43,862 bases of DNA from Chitinophagaceae bacterium (lineage in GTDB: Bacteria > Bacteroidota > Bacteroidia > Chitinophagales > Chitinophagaceae), in the NCBI GenBank assembly GCA_022841365.1, contig JALHRP010000035.1, positions 1 to 43,862 on the forward strand. The letters run 5' to 3'. Positions 1 to 6,383 of this stretch are shown in pieces (within the stretch, counting starts at the first letter, position 1; each line of letters opens with the position of its first letter). Under the pieces are notes generated by a model. It was not told the origin of the DNA. It saw nothing but the letters and a program-made list of their open reading frames with translations, and made no database searches. Both the position numbers and the translations under genes were made by a program.

Positions 1-22
1 AAAACGTAAATAAAAGAAGACA

Positions 23-1036
23 TTAAAACCGTGGACAGTTCAATTTCTTTTTATTGGGATCGCTGTGCTTTTTAATCCAGATAAGCGACAGTTCAATACC
101 ACCTCTGCGGCGTGATGCTGCAGCTAATCTCGATACATTTACATCATAAGAAATACCAAAACGGTAACTGCCAAACTCAAGACCTGCATAAGGAATAATA
201 GCATCACCCACACGAAACCATGCACCTGCATATACATCGGTGGGGTTATCAAAATCATCATTCACAGTAAGACCAAGTGCTGCGCCCAGCATGGTTTCGG
301 AAGCACCTGCCTGCCGCTGATGATTGGCACTTACAAATAAAGTAGTGGCATCTGCAACGGGAAAATACCCACCACCATGAATTGTATAACGTGGATTTAA
401 AATAAAATTCGCACCCTGAAAACTTACTTTGGGACGGTTGATATGATACATGGACACACCCACATAAAAATTGTTGTAATCGTTGGTGGCACCGTTATAT
501 ACAAATCCTGCATTTACATCGGCATAGTTGATGTTTAAAAAACCACCGTTTGCAAAAAGTTCGGCAGTATTGCCTGTAAAACCAAGACTGGTTAACTCAT
601 CTGCAAAATCAAGTTTGCCAATATCTAACCGGCGTTGTGCATAGGTACCGCTGAAGCCTGCACCAATCTGATGATACCCGTTTTCATCTAACCCTTTATG
701 ATAAGCCAATGAACCGGAGATATAACTGTTCTTCATTACCCCATCGCCGTTTACATCATACATCCCCATCACACCCACACCAAACTGATCAACTTCCGGT
801 ATGCGGTTGGGCAGTATACCAAAATCAGCAGAGACGGTTCCTGTACGAAATGCATTATTGATTGTGGGCCATTGATTGCGATAGTTGCCTGCAACACGCA
901 CTGCACCGTTAAACTTACCTGTTAATGCAGGATTGAGTGTTAAAGGAGAAGCAAAGAATTGTGAGAAATTAGGATCCTGTGCACTTACATGCAATCCAAA
1001 AACAATCAGCGAAAGAGTAATTAAAAATTTTCTCAT
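23..1036 (-). CDS. PorP/SprF family type IX secretion membrane protein
   Basis: This 337-residue protein starts with a signal peptide (cleavage probably after VSA, about residue 19). The mature start, QDPNFSQFFASPLTLNPALTG, is the hallmark of the PorP/SprF family. Alternating hydrophobic and aromatic strands throughout suggest an outer-membrane beta-barrel. Known members support the type IX secretion system, either as the PorK/L/M/N-associated barrel or as a SprF-type partner of a very large secreted adhesin such as SprB. Here no PorK-N genes and no adhesin gene lie next to it, so the exact role cannot be read. An adhesin could lie outside the window, upstream on this strand only if it were beyond upp, which seems unlikely. 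Only 22 bases follow the stop within the window. The family assignment is firm; the specific partner is unknown. Confidence 0.9.
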   Translation of the reverse strand: MRKFLITLSLIVFGLHVSAQDPNFSQFFASPLTLNPALTGKFNGAVRVAGNYRNQWPTINNAFRTGTVSADFGILPNRIPEVDQFGVGVMGMYDVNGDGVMKNSYISGSLAYHKGLDENGYHQIGAGFSGTYAQRRLDIGKLDFADELTSLGFTGNTAELFANGGFLNINYADVNAGFVYNGATNDYNNFYVGVSMYHINRPKVSFQGANFILNPRYTIHGGGYFPVADATTLFVSANHQRQAGASETMLGAALGLTVNDDFDNPTDVYAGAWFRVGDAIIPYAGLEFGSYRFGISYDVNVSRLAAASRRRGGIELSLIWIKKHSDPNKKKLNCPRF

Positions 1037-1164
1037 CAGAGGCGGTTGTTATGTAAGACGTCTTTCAATAATGATTAGCTGCTTTAGCAAAATACATGTA
1101 AAGGATGATGGATCAATAAACGCATTCTTCTTCCTTGTCCCTTGTTTCCTGTGCCTTCTACATT

Positions 1165-1815
1165 TTACATCTGCTGTTTGGTTCCAAATGCAAGATCACC
1201 TGCATCGCCAAGCCCGGGTACAATATAACCTTTTGCCGTTAATTCATCGTCAATGGCACCACACCAGATCTTTACTTTTGGTTCGCTGCGGTGCACATAC
1301 TCAATCCCTACAGTACAGGCAATGGCGCAAACAATATGTATTTCTGAAGGCTTTCCTTCATCTCTCAAATACTGAATGGTTTTTACCAGCGAACTGCCGG
1401 TGGCCAGCATAGGATCGGCAACAATCACCACCCTGTTTTCTAAATTGGGACAGCTCACATAATCCAGACTTATTTCAAATGTACCATCACGGTGGTGTTT
1501 ACGGTAAGCTGAAATAAATGCATTATCAGCCCGATCGAAATAATTCAAAAGCCCCTGGTGTAACGGCAAACCGGCCCGTAATATTGTAGCCAGTACCGGC
1601 TGCTCTTTGAGCATTTTCGCCGGCGTAGTTCCAAGCGGCGTAGTGATTTCCCGCTCTTCCCATGGCAGCAGTTTACTGATCTCGTACGCAGCCACTTCAC
1701 CAATACGTTCCAGATTGCGTCTGAAACGCATACGGTCTACCTGAATTTCTGTGTCTCTTAACTCAGCAACCCAGTTGCTCATCAACGAATGCTGTTCACT
1801 TAAATTAATAACCAT
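1165..1815 (-). CDS. upp: Uracil phosphoribosyltransferase
   Basis: A 216-residue cytosolic enzyme of pyrimidine salvage, converting uracil and PRPP to UMP and pyrophosphate. The PRPP-binding loop is visible as VVIVADPMLATGSSLVKTI (about residues 128-146), and the uracil-binding C-terminal motif is GYIVPGLGDAGDLAFG. Length matches the family. The N-terminus (MVINLSEQHSLMSNWVAELRD) fits Bacteroidota homologues. The gene is divergent from the AnmK-like gene across a 239-base spacer that contains a possible folded element (1872-1932). It is followed after 128 bases by the PorP/SprF-like gene on the same strand. No functional link to that neighbour is apparent. Confidence 0.97.
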   Translation of the reverse strand: MVINLSEQHSLMSNWVAELRDTEIQVDRMRFRRNLERIGEVAAYEISKLLPWEEREITTPLGTTPAKMLKEQPVLATILRAGLPLHQGLLNYFDRADNAFISAYRKHHRDGTFEISLDYVSCPNLENRVVIVADPMLATGSSLVKTIQYLRDEGKPSEIHIVCAIACTVGIEYVHRSEPKVKIWCGAIDDELTAKGYIVPGLGDAGDLAFGTKQQM

Positions 1816-1871
1816 GGTTGTATAATAAGTCGTTATATGTTTTTGCTACAGTCAGTTTTGATGCAGTTAAC

Positions 1872-1932
1872 TTTGTTGCGCCTGCAAGCCGGAGCTTTGC
1901 GCAGGCTTGTCGCCCTCTTGTACTGCAACAAA
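1872..1932. other. Possible structured RNA element in the upp/anmK-like spacer
   Basis: An outer 8-bp inverted repeat, TTTGTTGC (1872-1879) with GCAACAAA (1925-1932), encloses an inner hairpin. In that hairpin GCCTGC (1880-1885) pairs with GCAGGC (1901-1906), and AAGC (1886-1889) pairs with GCTT (1894-1897) around a CGGA loop. A competing pairing of CAAGCC with GGCTTG is also possible. The element lies about 120 bases before the AnmK-like start and 57 bases before the upp start on the other strand. I do not recognise it as a known riboswitch. It could be chance structure. Confidence 0.25.
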
Positions 1933-2054
1933 ACTATTCATCAAACTTCTGTACAAGAACTGCTTGTCTTACTTTTACAAATCTATTGATAAAGATTGAA
2001 CCCGATTGATGCGGCTAAAAAAATCCGCATCATCCAACTAAAAATAAAAATCGA

Positions 2055-2663
2055 ATGGTTTACAGGGCCCTGGGCATCAGCAGCAATACAATTGAACACA
2101 CATTAGATCTGGCATTTGTTTCCTTTGAAGTGAGCGGACAAAAATGGGCCTTTGAAACAAGACAAACCATGTCTATCCCTTACAGTGCTGAATGGATTTC
2201 CCGTTTGCAGGGAGCTGCTTCGCTTGCAGCAGTTGATTATTTGCAATTGCATGTTGACTATGGTCACCTGATTGCAAACAGCGCCAAACAATTCATCAGT
2301 GATCAACAGCTCGATTATCAGGTGCAGCTCATTGCAGTTGCAGGGCATCCGGGTTTTTATTCACCCGCTGCAAAAATGAGTCATCAGTTAGGCGATGGCG
2401 CTGCAGTTGCAGCCATCACCGGTGTAAATGTGGTGAGCGATTTTAATTCTATTCATATGGCATTAGGCGGCACGCCTCCTCCTGTTATCAGTATTGCAGA
2501 AAAAACATTGGGTACACTTGAACCCCTTGTTTATAAAGAAGCAGTTGCTGCTGCATTTTTTGCCGTGTTGCGTTGGAGAGAAGAAAATAATTTTTTCAGC
2601 GAAGGCACCGGTGCCGCAAGAGATAGTATTGGCGGTGCTGTATGGGTGGGGCAGGAATGGTAA
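2055..2663 (+). CDS. Internally shortened AnmK-like protein (degenerate anhydro-MurNAc kinase)
   Basis: A 202-residue protein whose two parts match the two ends of Bacteroidota anhydro-N-acetylmuramic acid kinase (usually about 350-360 residues). Residues 1-150 resemble the family N-terminus: the MVYR start, YSAEW, DYLQLHVDYGH, KMSHQLGDGAAVAAITGVNVVSD and ALGG. Residues 155-202 resemble its extreme C-terminus: YKEAVAAAFFAVLRWREE and GAARDSIGGAVWVGQ. About 150 central residues, including the GGIAN and anhydrosugar/ATP-site region, are absent without any frameshift. The N-terminal SGSSLDG phosphate motif reads ISSNTIEH, and the usual HGH/HGQT region reads AGHPGF. Kinase activity is therefore unlikely (inference). 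The intact reading frame suggests a retained protein with another role, perhaps a dimerisation partner of a true AnmK encoded elsewhere. A lipoprotein gene follows after 37 bases. Confidence 0.8.
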   Translation: MVYRALGISSNTIEHTLDLAFVSFEVSGQKWAFETRQTMSIPYSAEWISRLQGAASLAAVDYLQLHVDYGHLIANSAKQFISDQQLDYQVQLIAVAGHPGFYSPAAKMSHQLGDGAAVAAITGVNVVSDFNSIHMALGGTPPPVISIAEKTLGTLEPLVYKEAVAAAFFAVLRWREENNFFSEGTGAARDSIGGAVWVGQEW

Positions 2664-2700
2664 AACAAAATTTATTTACGGGAAATACGTTTATCTATTT

Positions 2701-3120
2701 ATGAAACCAAAAACACCGCTTCTTCTATTTTTTACGCTACCTCTGTTTTTACTGAGTTGTAAAAAGTTTTTTAACAACTGCGACGCCGAACCGGGCAGTA
2801 CCAACGTTATAGGCCTAAATGAAAAAATTTGTTCAAGCTCAGGTGATTATTCAGTGACTTTTACCAATGTACTGTATGATGAGCGTTGTTTTGGCAGCGG
2901 GTGTTCCAATTTTGACGGTGTTGCAAAACTGCGTTTTGTTTTCAACAGCAAACGGCAATCAATTCCCTTTCATTTATACACTAGTAATACCAATGGATAT
3001 TATGCTGATACAACCATCAACGGCTTTCATTTTATATTAGGAATAGTAACGCCTCAACCAAGAGTGGGCCAAACCTATGATGAAAAAGATTATAAAATTG
3101 AGCTTACTGTACGTAAATAA
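2701..3120 (+). CDS. Small hypothetical lipoprotein
   Basis: A 139-residue protein of unknown function. The reading frame is open upstream, but the ATG at 2701 is the sensible start: it is followed by a short basic region, a hydrophobic stretch and the lipobox LLSC, giving a lipoprotein signal with lipidated Cys20. The mature part has further cysteines (NNCDAE, KICSS, ERCFGSGCSNF), which may form disulfides, followed by beta-strand-rich sequence. It begins 37 bases after the AnmK-like gene and may be co-transcribed with it. It converges on the LytTR regulator gene, whose stop lies 4 bases away. I do not recognise a family. Confidence 0.75.
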   Translation: MKPKTPLLLFFTLPLFLLSCKKFFNNCDAEPGSTNVIGLNEKICSSSGDYSVTFTNVLYDERCFGSGCSNFDGVAKLRFVFNSKRQSIPFHLYTSNTNGYYADTTINGFHFILGIVTPQPRVGQTYDEKDYKIELTVRK

Positions 3121-3124
3121 ATAA

Positions 3125-3868
3125 CTACAACCCCAACACCATCTTCAACTTGGGATACCCTGCCCTGCTCACCGGAATGTTTGCACCCGATTTTAAAACA
3201 GCAACATGATTTTCTTTTTCATACGGATCAATCCGGGTGATCTGTTGCATGTTGACCATATACGAACGGTGTGTACGCACAAATAAAGCTGTGCTCAATA
3301 CATCTTCAAAATAAGACATGGTTTGTTTTTTTAAAAAGCTACCTTCGGCTGTTATAATTTTTACATAATCATCTGCCGCTTCCAGGTAATGAATTTCATG
3401 CAAGGGAATAATCTTGATCTTCGTTCCTGTTTTTACCACAATCCGTTCCTGCTGCAATGGATGTTTGGCAGCTTCTTTTAATAACTGATCGGTTGATGCA
3501 GCTGTTGTTGTTTTACTGATCTCCATCCATTTGCTGATGGCTTTATCAAAGCGTTGTTGTGAAAACGGTTTTAATAAATAATCAATGGCATGGGCTTCAA
3601 AAGCCTGCATGGCATACTCATCAAAGGCAGTGGTAAAAATGACATGCGGCGGATTTTCAATGAGCTCCAGCATTTCAAACCCTGTGATCTTAGGCATTTG
3701 AATATCCAGAAAAATTAAATCGGGTTGATGCTGCTGAATAGCTTTCACTCCTTCAAAACCGTTATTGCATTCTTCCACCAACTGCAGCTGCGGATATGGT
3801 TGCAGACATTCTTTTACAATGCTACGTGCCAGTGGCTCATCATCTATGATCAATACTTTATAATGCAT
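3125..3868 (-). CDS. LytTR-family response regulator
   Basis: A 247-residue two-component response regulator. Residues 1-115 are a receiver domain: acidic pair DDE (9-11), phosphoacceptor Asp55 in LIFLDIQMP, Thr in FTTAF, and Lys100 in LLKPF. Residues about 140-247 are a LytTR DNA-binding domain with the typical HEIHYLEAADDYVKI, KTMSYFEDVL-like and FVRTHRSYMVN segments. Such regulators bind paired short sites upstream of target promoters. It is the last gene of the LiaF-like/DUF4288/kinase/regulator operon and is separated from the kinase gene by 109 bases holding a strong hairpin (3917-3965). The partner is almost certainly the kinase just upstream. Confidence 0.95.
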   Translation of the reverse strand: MHYKVLIIDDEPLARSIVKECLQPYPQLQLVEECNNGFEGVKAIQQHQPDLIFLDIQMPKITGFEMLELIENPPHVIFTTAFDEYAMQAFEAHAIDYLLKPFSQQRFDKAISKWMEISKTTTAASTDQLLKEAAKHPLQQERIVVKTGTKIKIIPLHEIHYLEAADDYVKIITAEGSFLKKQTMSYFEDVLSTALFVRTHRSYMVNMQQITRIDPYEKENHVAVLKSGANIPVSRAGYPKLKMVLGL

Positions 3869-3916
3869 ATCATCTTCTGCTTTGAAGCTTCTTTAAAAAT
3901 TAATTCTTCATTACGG

Positions 3917-3965
3917 TCGGTGAAGACACCGACCTCGGCTGTCCTATTGGCCGGTGTCTCACCGA
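3917..3965 (-). promoter_or_regulatory. Intercistronic hairpin between kinase and regulator genes
   Basis: The two arms are TCGGTGAAGACACCG (3917-3931) and CGGTGTCTCACCGA (3952-3965). They pair over 14 bp with one bulged A, around a 20-base loop. The element lies in the 109-base gap between the kinase stop and the regulator start. No good T-run follows on the minus strand, so it is more likely a processing or attenuation element, or a transcript stabiliser, than a full terminator. Confidence 0.5.
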
Positions 3966-3977
3966 TCACTCATTTGA

Positions 3978-5042
3978 TCAAACTTTTTTTAATGCCCCGG
4001 GAAGATATGGCTGCGGCACCTTCACCCGTGTGATAAAGATATTTTCTTTTGTTTCAGTTTGCAGCAGATCATTCCGTTCAAACAACAAATACAATCTCCG
4101 CTGAACAGAGCTGATACCAAAGCCGGTTCCTTTTTGTGCAGCAGCCGTTTCAATATCAAAGGGATTTTCCACTTCAATAAACAGTTCTCCTTTTTCATTG
4201 ATGGCCTTTAAACTGATCAATGTATCGCCTGTTGTATCATACAAGCCGAACTTAATGGCATTCTCCACCAACGGCTGCAACAATAAAGCAGGAATCTGCA
4301 GTTGCAATGCATCGGCATCCATTTCAATACGTGTTGATAATCGGTGACCGAAACGCACTTTCTCAATTTCAAGATAGAGTTGAAGTGAATGCACTTCTTC
4401 TTCCAGCTTTACCCATTGCTGTTCTTCTTTCTTTAAGGTTGATCGAAGAAACTCAGATAACTGCTGCACCATATTTCTTGCTTCGGCCGGTCTTGAACCA
4501 ATCAATGCATTAATAGAATTTAATGCATTGAATAAAAAATGCGGCTGCAACTGCTGCCTCAGTTTATACAACTCTGCTTCTTTGGTTAATTGTTCGGCTT
4601 CTGTTTTTTTCTTTTCGGTTTCAGCACGTTCCTGCCAGTTGAAATAAGCATAACCAATTACACTGATACCGCCGTTGATTAAGAAACCAATGGCAAAACG
4701 AATGGGCCATGTATTTTTTACAATGGATTGGTAGTGCTGATTTGATCCGTAAATTAAATCGAGCAACTTATCAGTAGCAAAAAACCATCCGGTTGTAAGT
4801 ATCATCACCCACATAAACAGATTCAACACACTGTTTGTACGGGGTAAATAAAACCGGAGGATCGTGAACATCAGCATGGACACATAAATGAGCAGACTGT
4901 TGCTGACGATACTATCGGTTAACGCTTCGAACCAGTTTAATCCCATTTGGTACAACGCCAACTGCTGCACACAGATCCAGATGAACCAACTGATGCAAAA
5001 GGGAATCATGAATTGCCTTGAACGAAAAGGTGATATAGCCAC
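3978..5042 (-). CDS. LytS-type sensor histidine kinase (His_kinase family)
   Basis: A 354-residue membrane kinase. Four hydrophobic segments are visible (about residues 11-31, 48-64, 72-89 and 112-134), with almost no periplasmic domain. A short coiled coil (135-165) follows, then the His_kinase box LRQQLQPHFLFNALNSI with phosphoacceptor His168. The ATPase domain has the N-box LLQPLVENAIKFG (Asn261) and a glycine box GTGFGISSVQRRL (about 305-317). This architecture belongs to the YehU/LytS class that pairs with LytTR regulators, and the gene lies directly upstream of one. Sensing may be through the membrane or via the LiaF-like protein encoded at the head of the operon (inference). It begins 10 bases after the DUF4288 stop. 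Confidence 0.95.
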   Translation of the reverse strand: MAISPFRSRQFMIPFCISWFIWICVQQLALYQMGLNWFEALTDSIVSNSLLIYVSMLMFTILRFYLPRTNSVLNLFMWVMILTTGWFFATDKLLDLIYGSNQHYQSIVKNTWPIRFAIGFLINGGISVIGYAYFNWQERAETEKKKTEAEQLTKEAELYKLRQQLQPHFLFNALNSINALIGSRPAEARNMVQQLSEFLRSTLKKEEQQWVKLEEEVHSLQLYLEIEKVRFGHRLSTRIEMDADALQLQIPALLLQPLVENAIKFGLYDTTGDTLISLKAINEKGELFIEVENPFDIETAAAQKGTGFGISSVQRRLYLLFERNDLLQTETKENIFITRVKVPQPYLPGALKKV

Positions 5043-5052
5043 TGACTGTTGT

Positions 5053-5406
5053 TTAGGATTGATGAATATCTGCTATCCGCTCTGCTGTATCTGTTGAACG
5101 CATTTGCACGGCATGAATATAGGATGCTGGCTGCTCTTCTTCACTGATGCGTGAAAAAATTTCAGCACCATCTATATCAGAAACAAACGGATAAATGTCT
5201 GTAACAGCAATCAGTTTCCAGCAAACAGATTGTTGCGAATGATTGAAGAACGTTTGCTCCTCCTGTTTTCCCAACAGTGTTGATTTGCTGATTGCTGCTG
5301 TTGCATCATCAGCCCGGATTAAACGGATCTGTTCTTCAAACTGTGCCGTGTGTTTGCCATTGCCGCAAATGATTTGAAAAACCATTTTAACAAGATACCA
5401 GTTCAT
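5053..5406 (-). CDS. DUF4288 domain protein
   Basis: A 117-residue soluble protein. The frame extends further upstream, but the start MNWYLVKMVFQIICGNGKH matches the usual DUF4288 beginning, so I place the start at 5406, which also avoids overlap with the preceding gene. Family features are the N-terminal (Y/W)-x-V-K-(I/M)-V-F strand, HTAQFEEQIRLI, and a C-terminal segment ending in a conserved-looking acidic and aromatic pattern (WKLIAVTDIYPF). No catalytic motif or signal peptide is seen. The function of the family is unknown to me. Its position inside a LiaF-like/kinase/regulator operon suggests a role in that signalling or in the response output. Confidence 0.75.
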   Translation of the reverse strand: MNWYLVKMVFQIICGNGKHTAQFEEQIRLIRADDATAAISKSTLLGKQEEQTFFNHSQQSVCWKLIAVTDIYPFVSDIDGAEIFSRISEEEQPASYIHAVQMRSTDTAERIADIHQS

Positions 5407-5446
5407 ACATGCAGTTGATTTAATGATTAAGGTTGTGGTTGTGTAA

Positions 5447-6196
5447 TCAGATTGATTTAATATCAATACCGCCAAACATCACAAAGCCTTCAATCACCAG
5501 AATTTTATCTGTACTAACGCCGGCAGGCCGCTGACGTTTATCTTCAATGGCACCAAAGATGGCCACTACTTCGCTTCTTATTTGCCAATGTGCCGGCACA
5601 AACAAGGTAGTCCCTCCAAATACATTCACCACTTCCAGTTTGATGGTTCCGTTAAAATCGGCATGAGCCAGATTAATTTCCGAACCGCCAAACACCGCAA
5701 CTGATTCGCCGCCCTGGAAATTTTTTGAATATACATTCCGTTTCACCGCACCAAAAACTGCGGCAATATCTATTTTATCTTCTTCATCAACAGCAGCGGA
5801 AGCAGTTCCCTCATTGTAAGAAACTTCTTCATCAATGATGGTATCTTTTCGTTTATCGGCAATAAACCCGCCTTTTCTGCGAAACAAAAAACTCAATCCG
5901 ATTGCAATCAGAATGGCCGGTAAAATAAATGAACGCAGGTTCCATTCGGGATGTGATTTTAAAAACAGAAAGAAAGCACCCAGACCCATCAGGATGATCC
6001 AGGCATTGCCTTTAAATTTATCTTTTAATGCTACCACCAAACCAATGGCAATTAAGATCATGGGCCAGGAGAAAAATACCGTTGGAATCGGAAAGTTAAA
6101 GTTCCGCAACAGAAACAATATACCTACACCAAGAATGGTTATCCCAATCCATTTTTCATTTGCTTTATTATTCGTTCCCATACAATTATTTGTCAT
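5447..6196 (-). CDS. LiaF-like transmembrane protein (DUF5668 plus LiaF C-terminal domain)
   Basis: A 249-residue protein with four closely packed transmembrane segments (about residues 17-30, 40-57, 65-81 and 89-106; the LiaI/LiaF-type N-terminal domain). A charged linker (110-140) leads to a C-terminal beta-domain with a repeated F-G-(G/A) motif at VFGA (148-151), VFGG (168-171), VFGG (192-195), IFGA (213-216) and MFGG (240-243). In Firmicutes, LiaF holds the LiaSR two-component system off until cell-envelope stress. Here the gene heads an operon with a kinase and regulator, which fits the same logic, although the kinase is of the LytS rather than the NarL/LiaS type. A promoter matching the Bacteroidota consensus lies just upstream. 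Confidence 0.88.
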   Translation of the reverse strand: MTNNCMGTNNKANEKWIGITILGVGILFLLRNFNFPIPTVFFSWPMILIAIGLVVALKDKFKGNAWIILMGLGAFFLFLKSHPEWNLRSFILPAILIAIGLSFLFRRKGGFIADKRKDTIIDEEVSYNEGTASAAVDEEDKIDIAAVFGAVKRNVYSKNFQGGESVAVFGGSEINLAHADFNGTIKLEVVNVFGGTTLFVPAHWQIRSEVVAIFGAIEDKRQRPAGVSTDKILVIEGFVMFGGIDIKSI

Positions 6197-6212
6197 TTTT
6201 ATGAATTTAGAA

Positions 6213-6244
6213 CAAAACTATCGTTACATCAAACAACAGTCAAC
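6213..6244 (-). promoter_or_regulatory. Putative Bacteroidota promoter for the LiaF-like operon
   Basis: Read on the minus strand, GTTG (6241-6244) is followed after 20 bases by TAGTTTTG (6213-6220), matching the TTTG-N19/20-TAnnTTTG consensus except for one base of the upstream box. The expected transcription start falls about 10 bases before the ATG at 6196. Confidence 0.5.
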
Positions 6245-6383
6245 AGTTCATAGAGAAGCCGCAGGTAAATGTCGGTAAACAACAGCAAGCCGTCGGTAAG
6301 CTGCAAAAGGAACAGCCGGCAGTTGAGCACATGATTGAAATCAGTATGCTTGACTTCGTTCTGCTGAATGTATATCTTGTGTT

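Noticed and set aside
885-1412. 175-codon plus-strand frame across the PorP-like and upp genes
   Set aside because: It spans the antisense of two recognised genes and has no coding character.
2494-2700. Upstream extension of the small lipoprotein frame, overlapping the AnmK-like gene
   Set aside because: The lipoprotein signal starts cleanly at the ATG at 2701; the 69 upstream codons are the AnmK-like gene read in another frame.
5407-5475. N-terminal extension of the DUF4288 gene
   Set aside because: It would overlap the LiaF-like gene, and the family N-terminus begins at MNWYLVK.
6241-6330. Apparent repeats (GTCGGTAA twice, GCCG/CAG runs) and an open Gln/Lys-rich frame before the ATP-grasp gene
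   Set aside because: The copies are short and irregular, and the frame has no start codon before it runs into the ATP-grasp gene in another frame. I treat it as spacer DNA.
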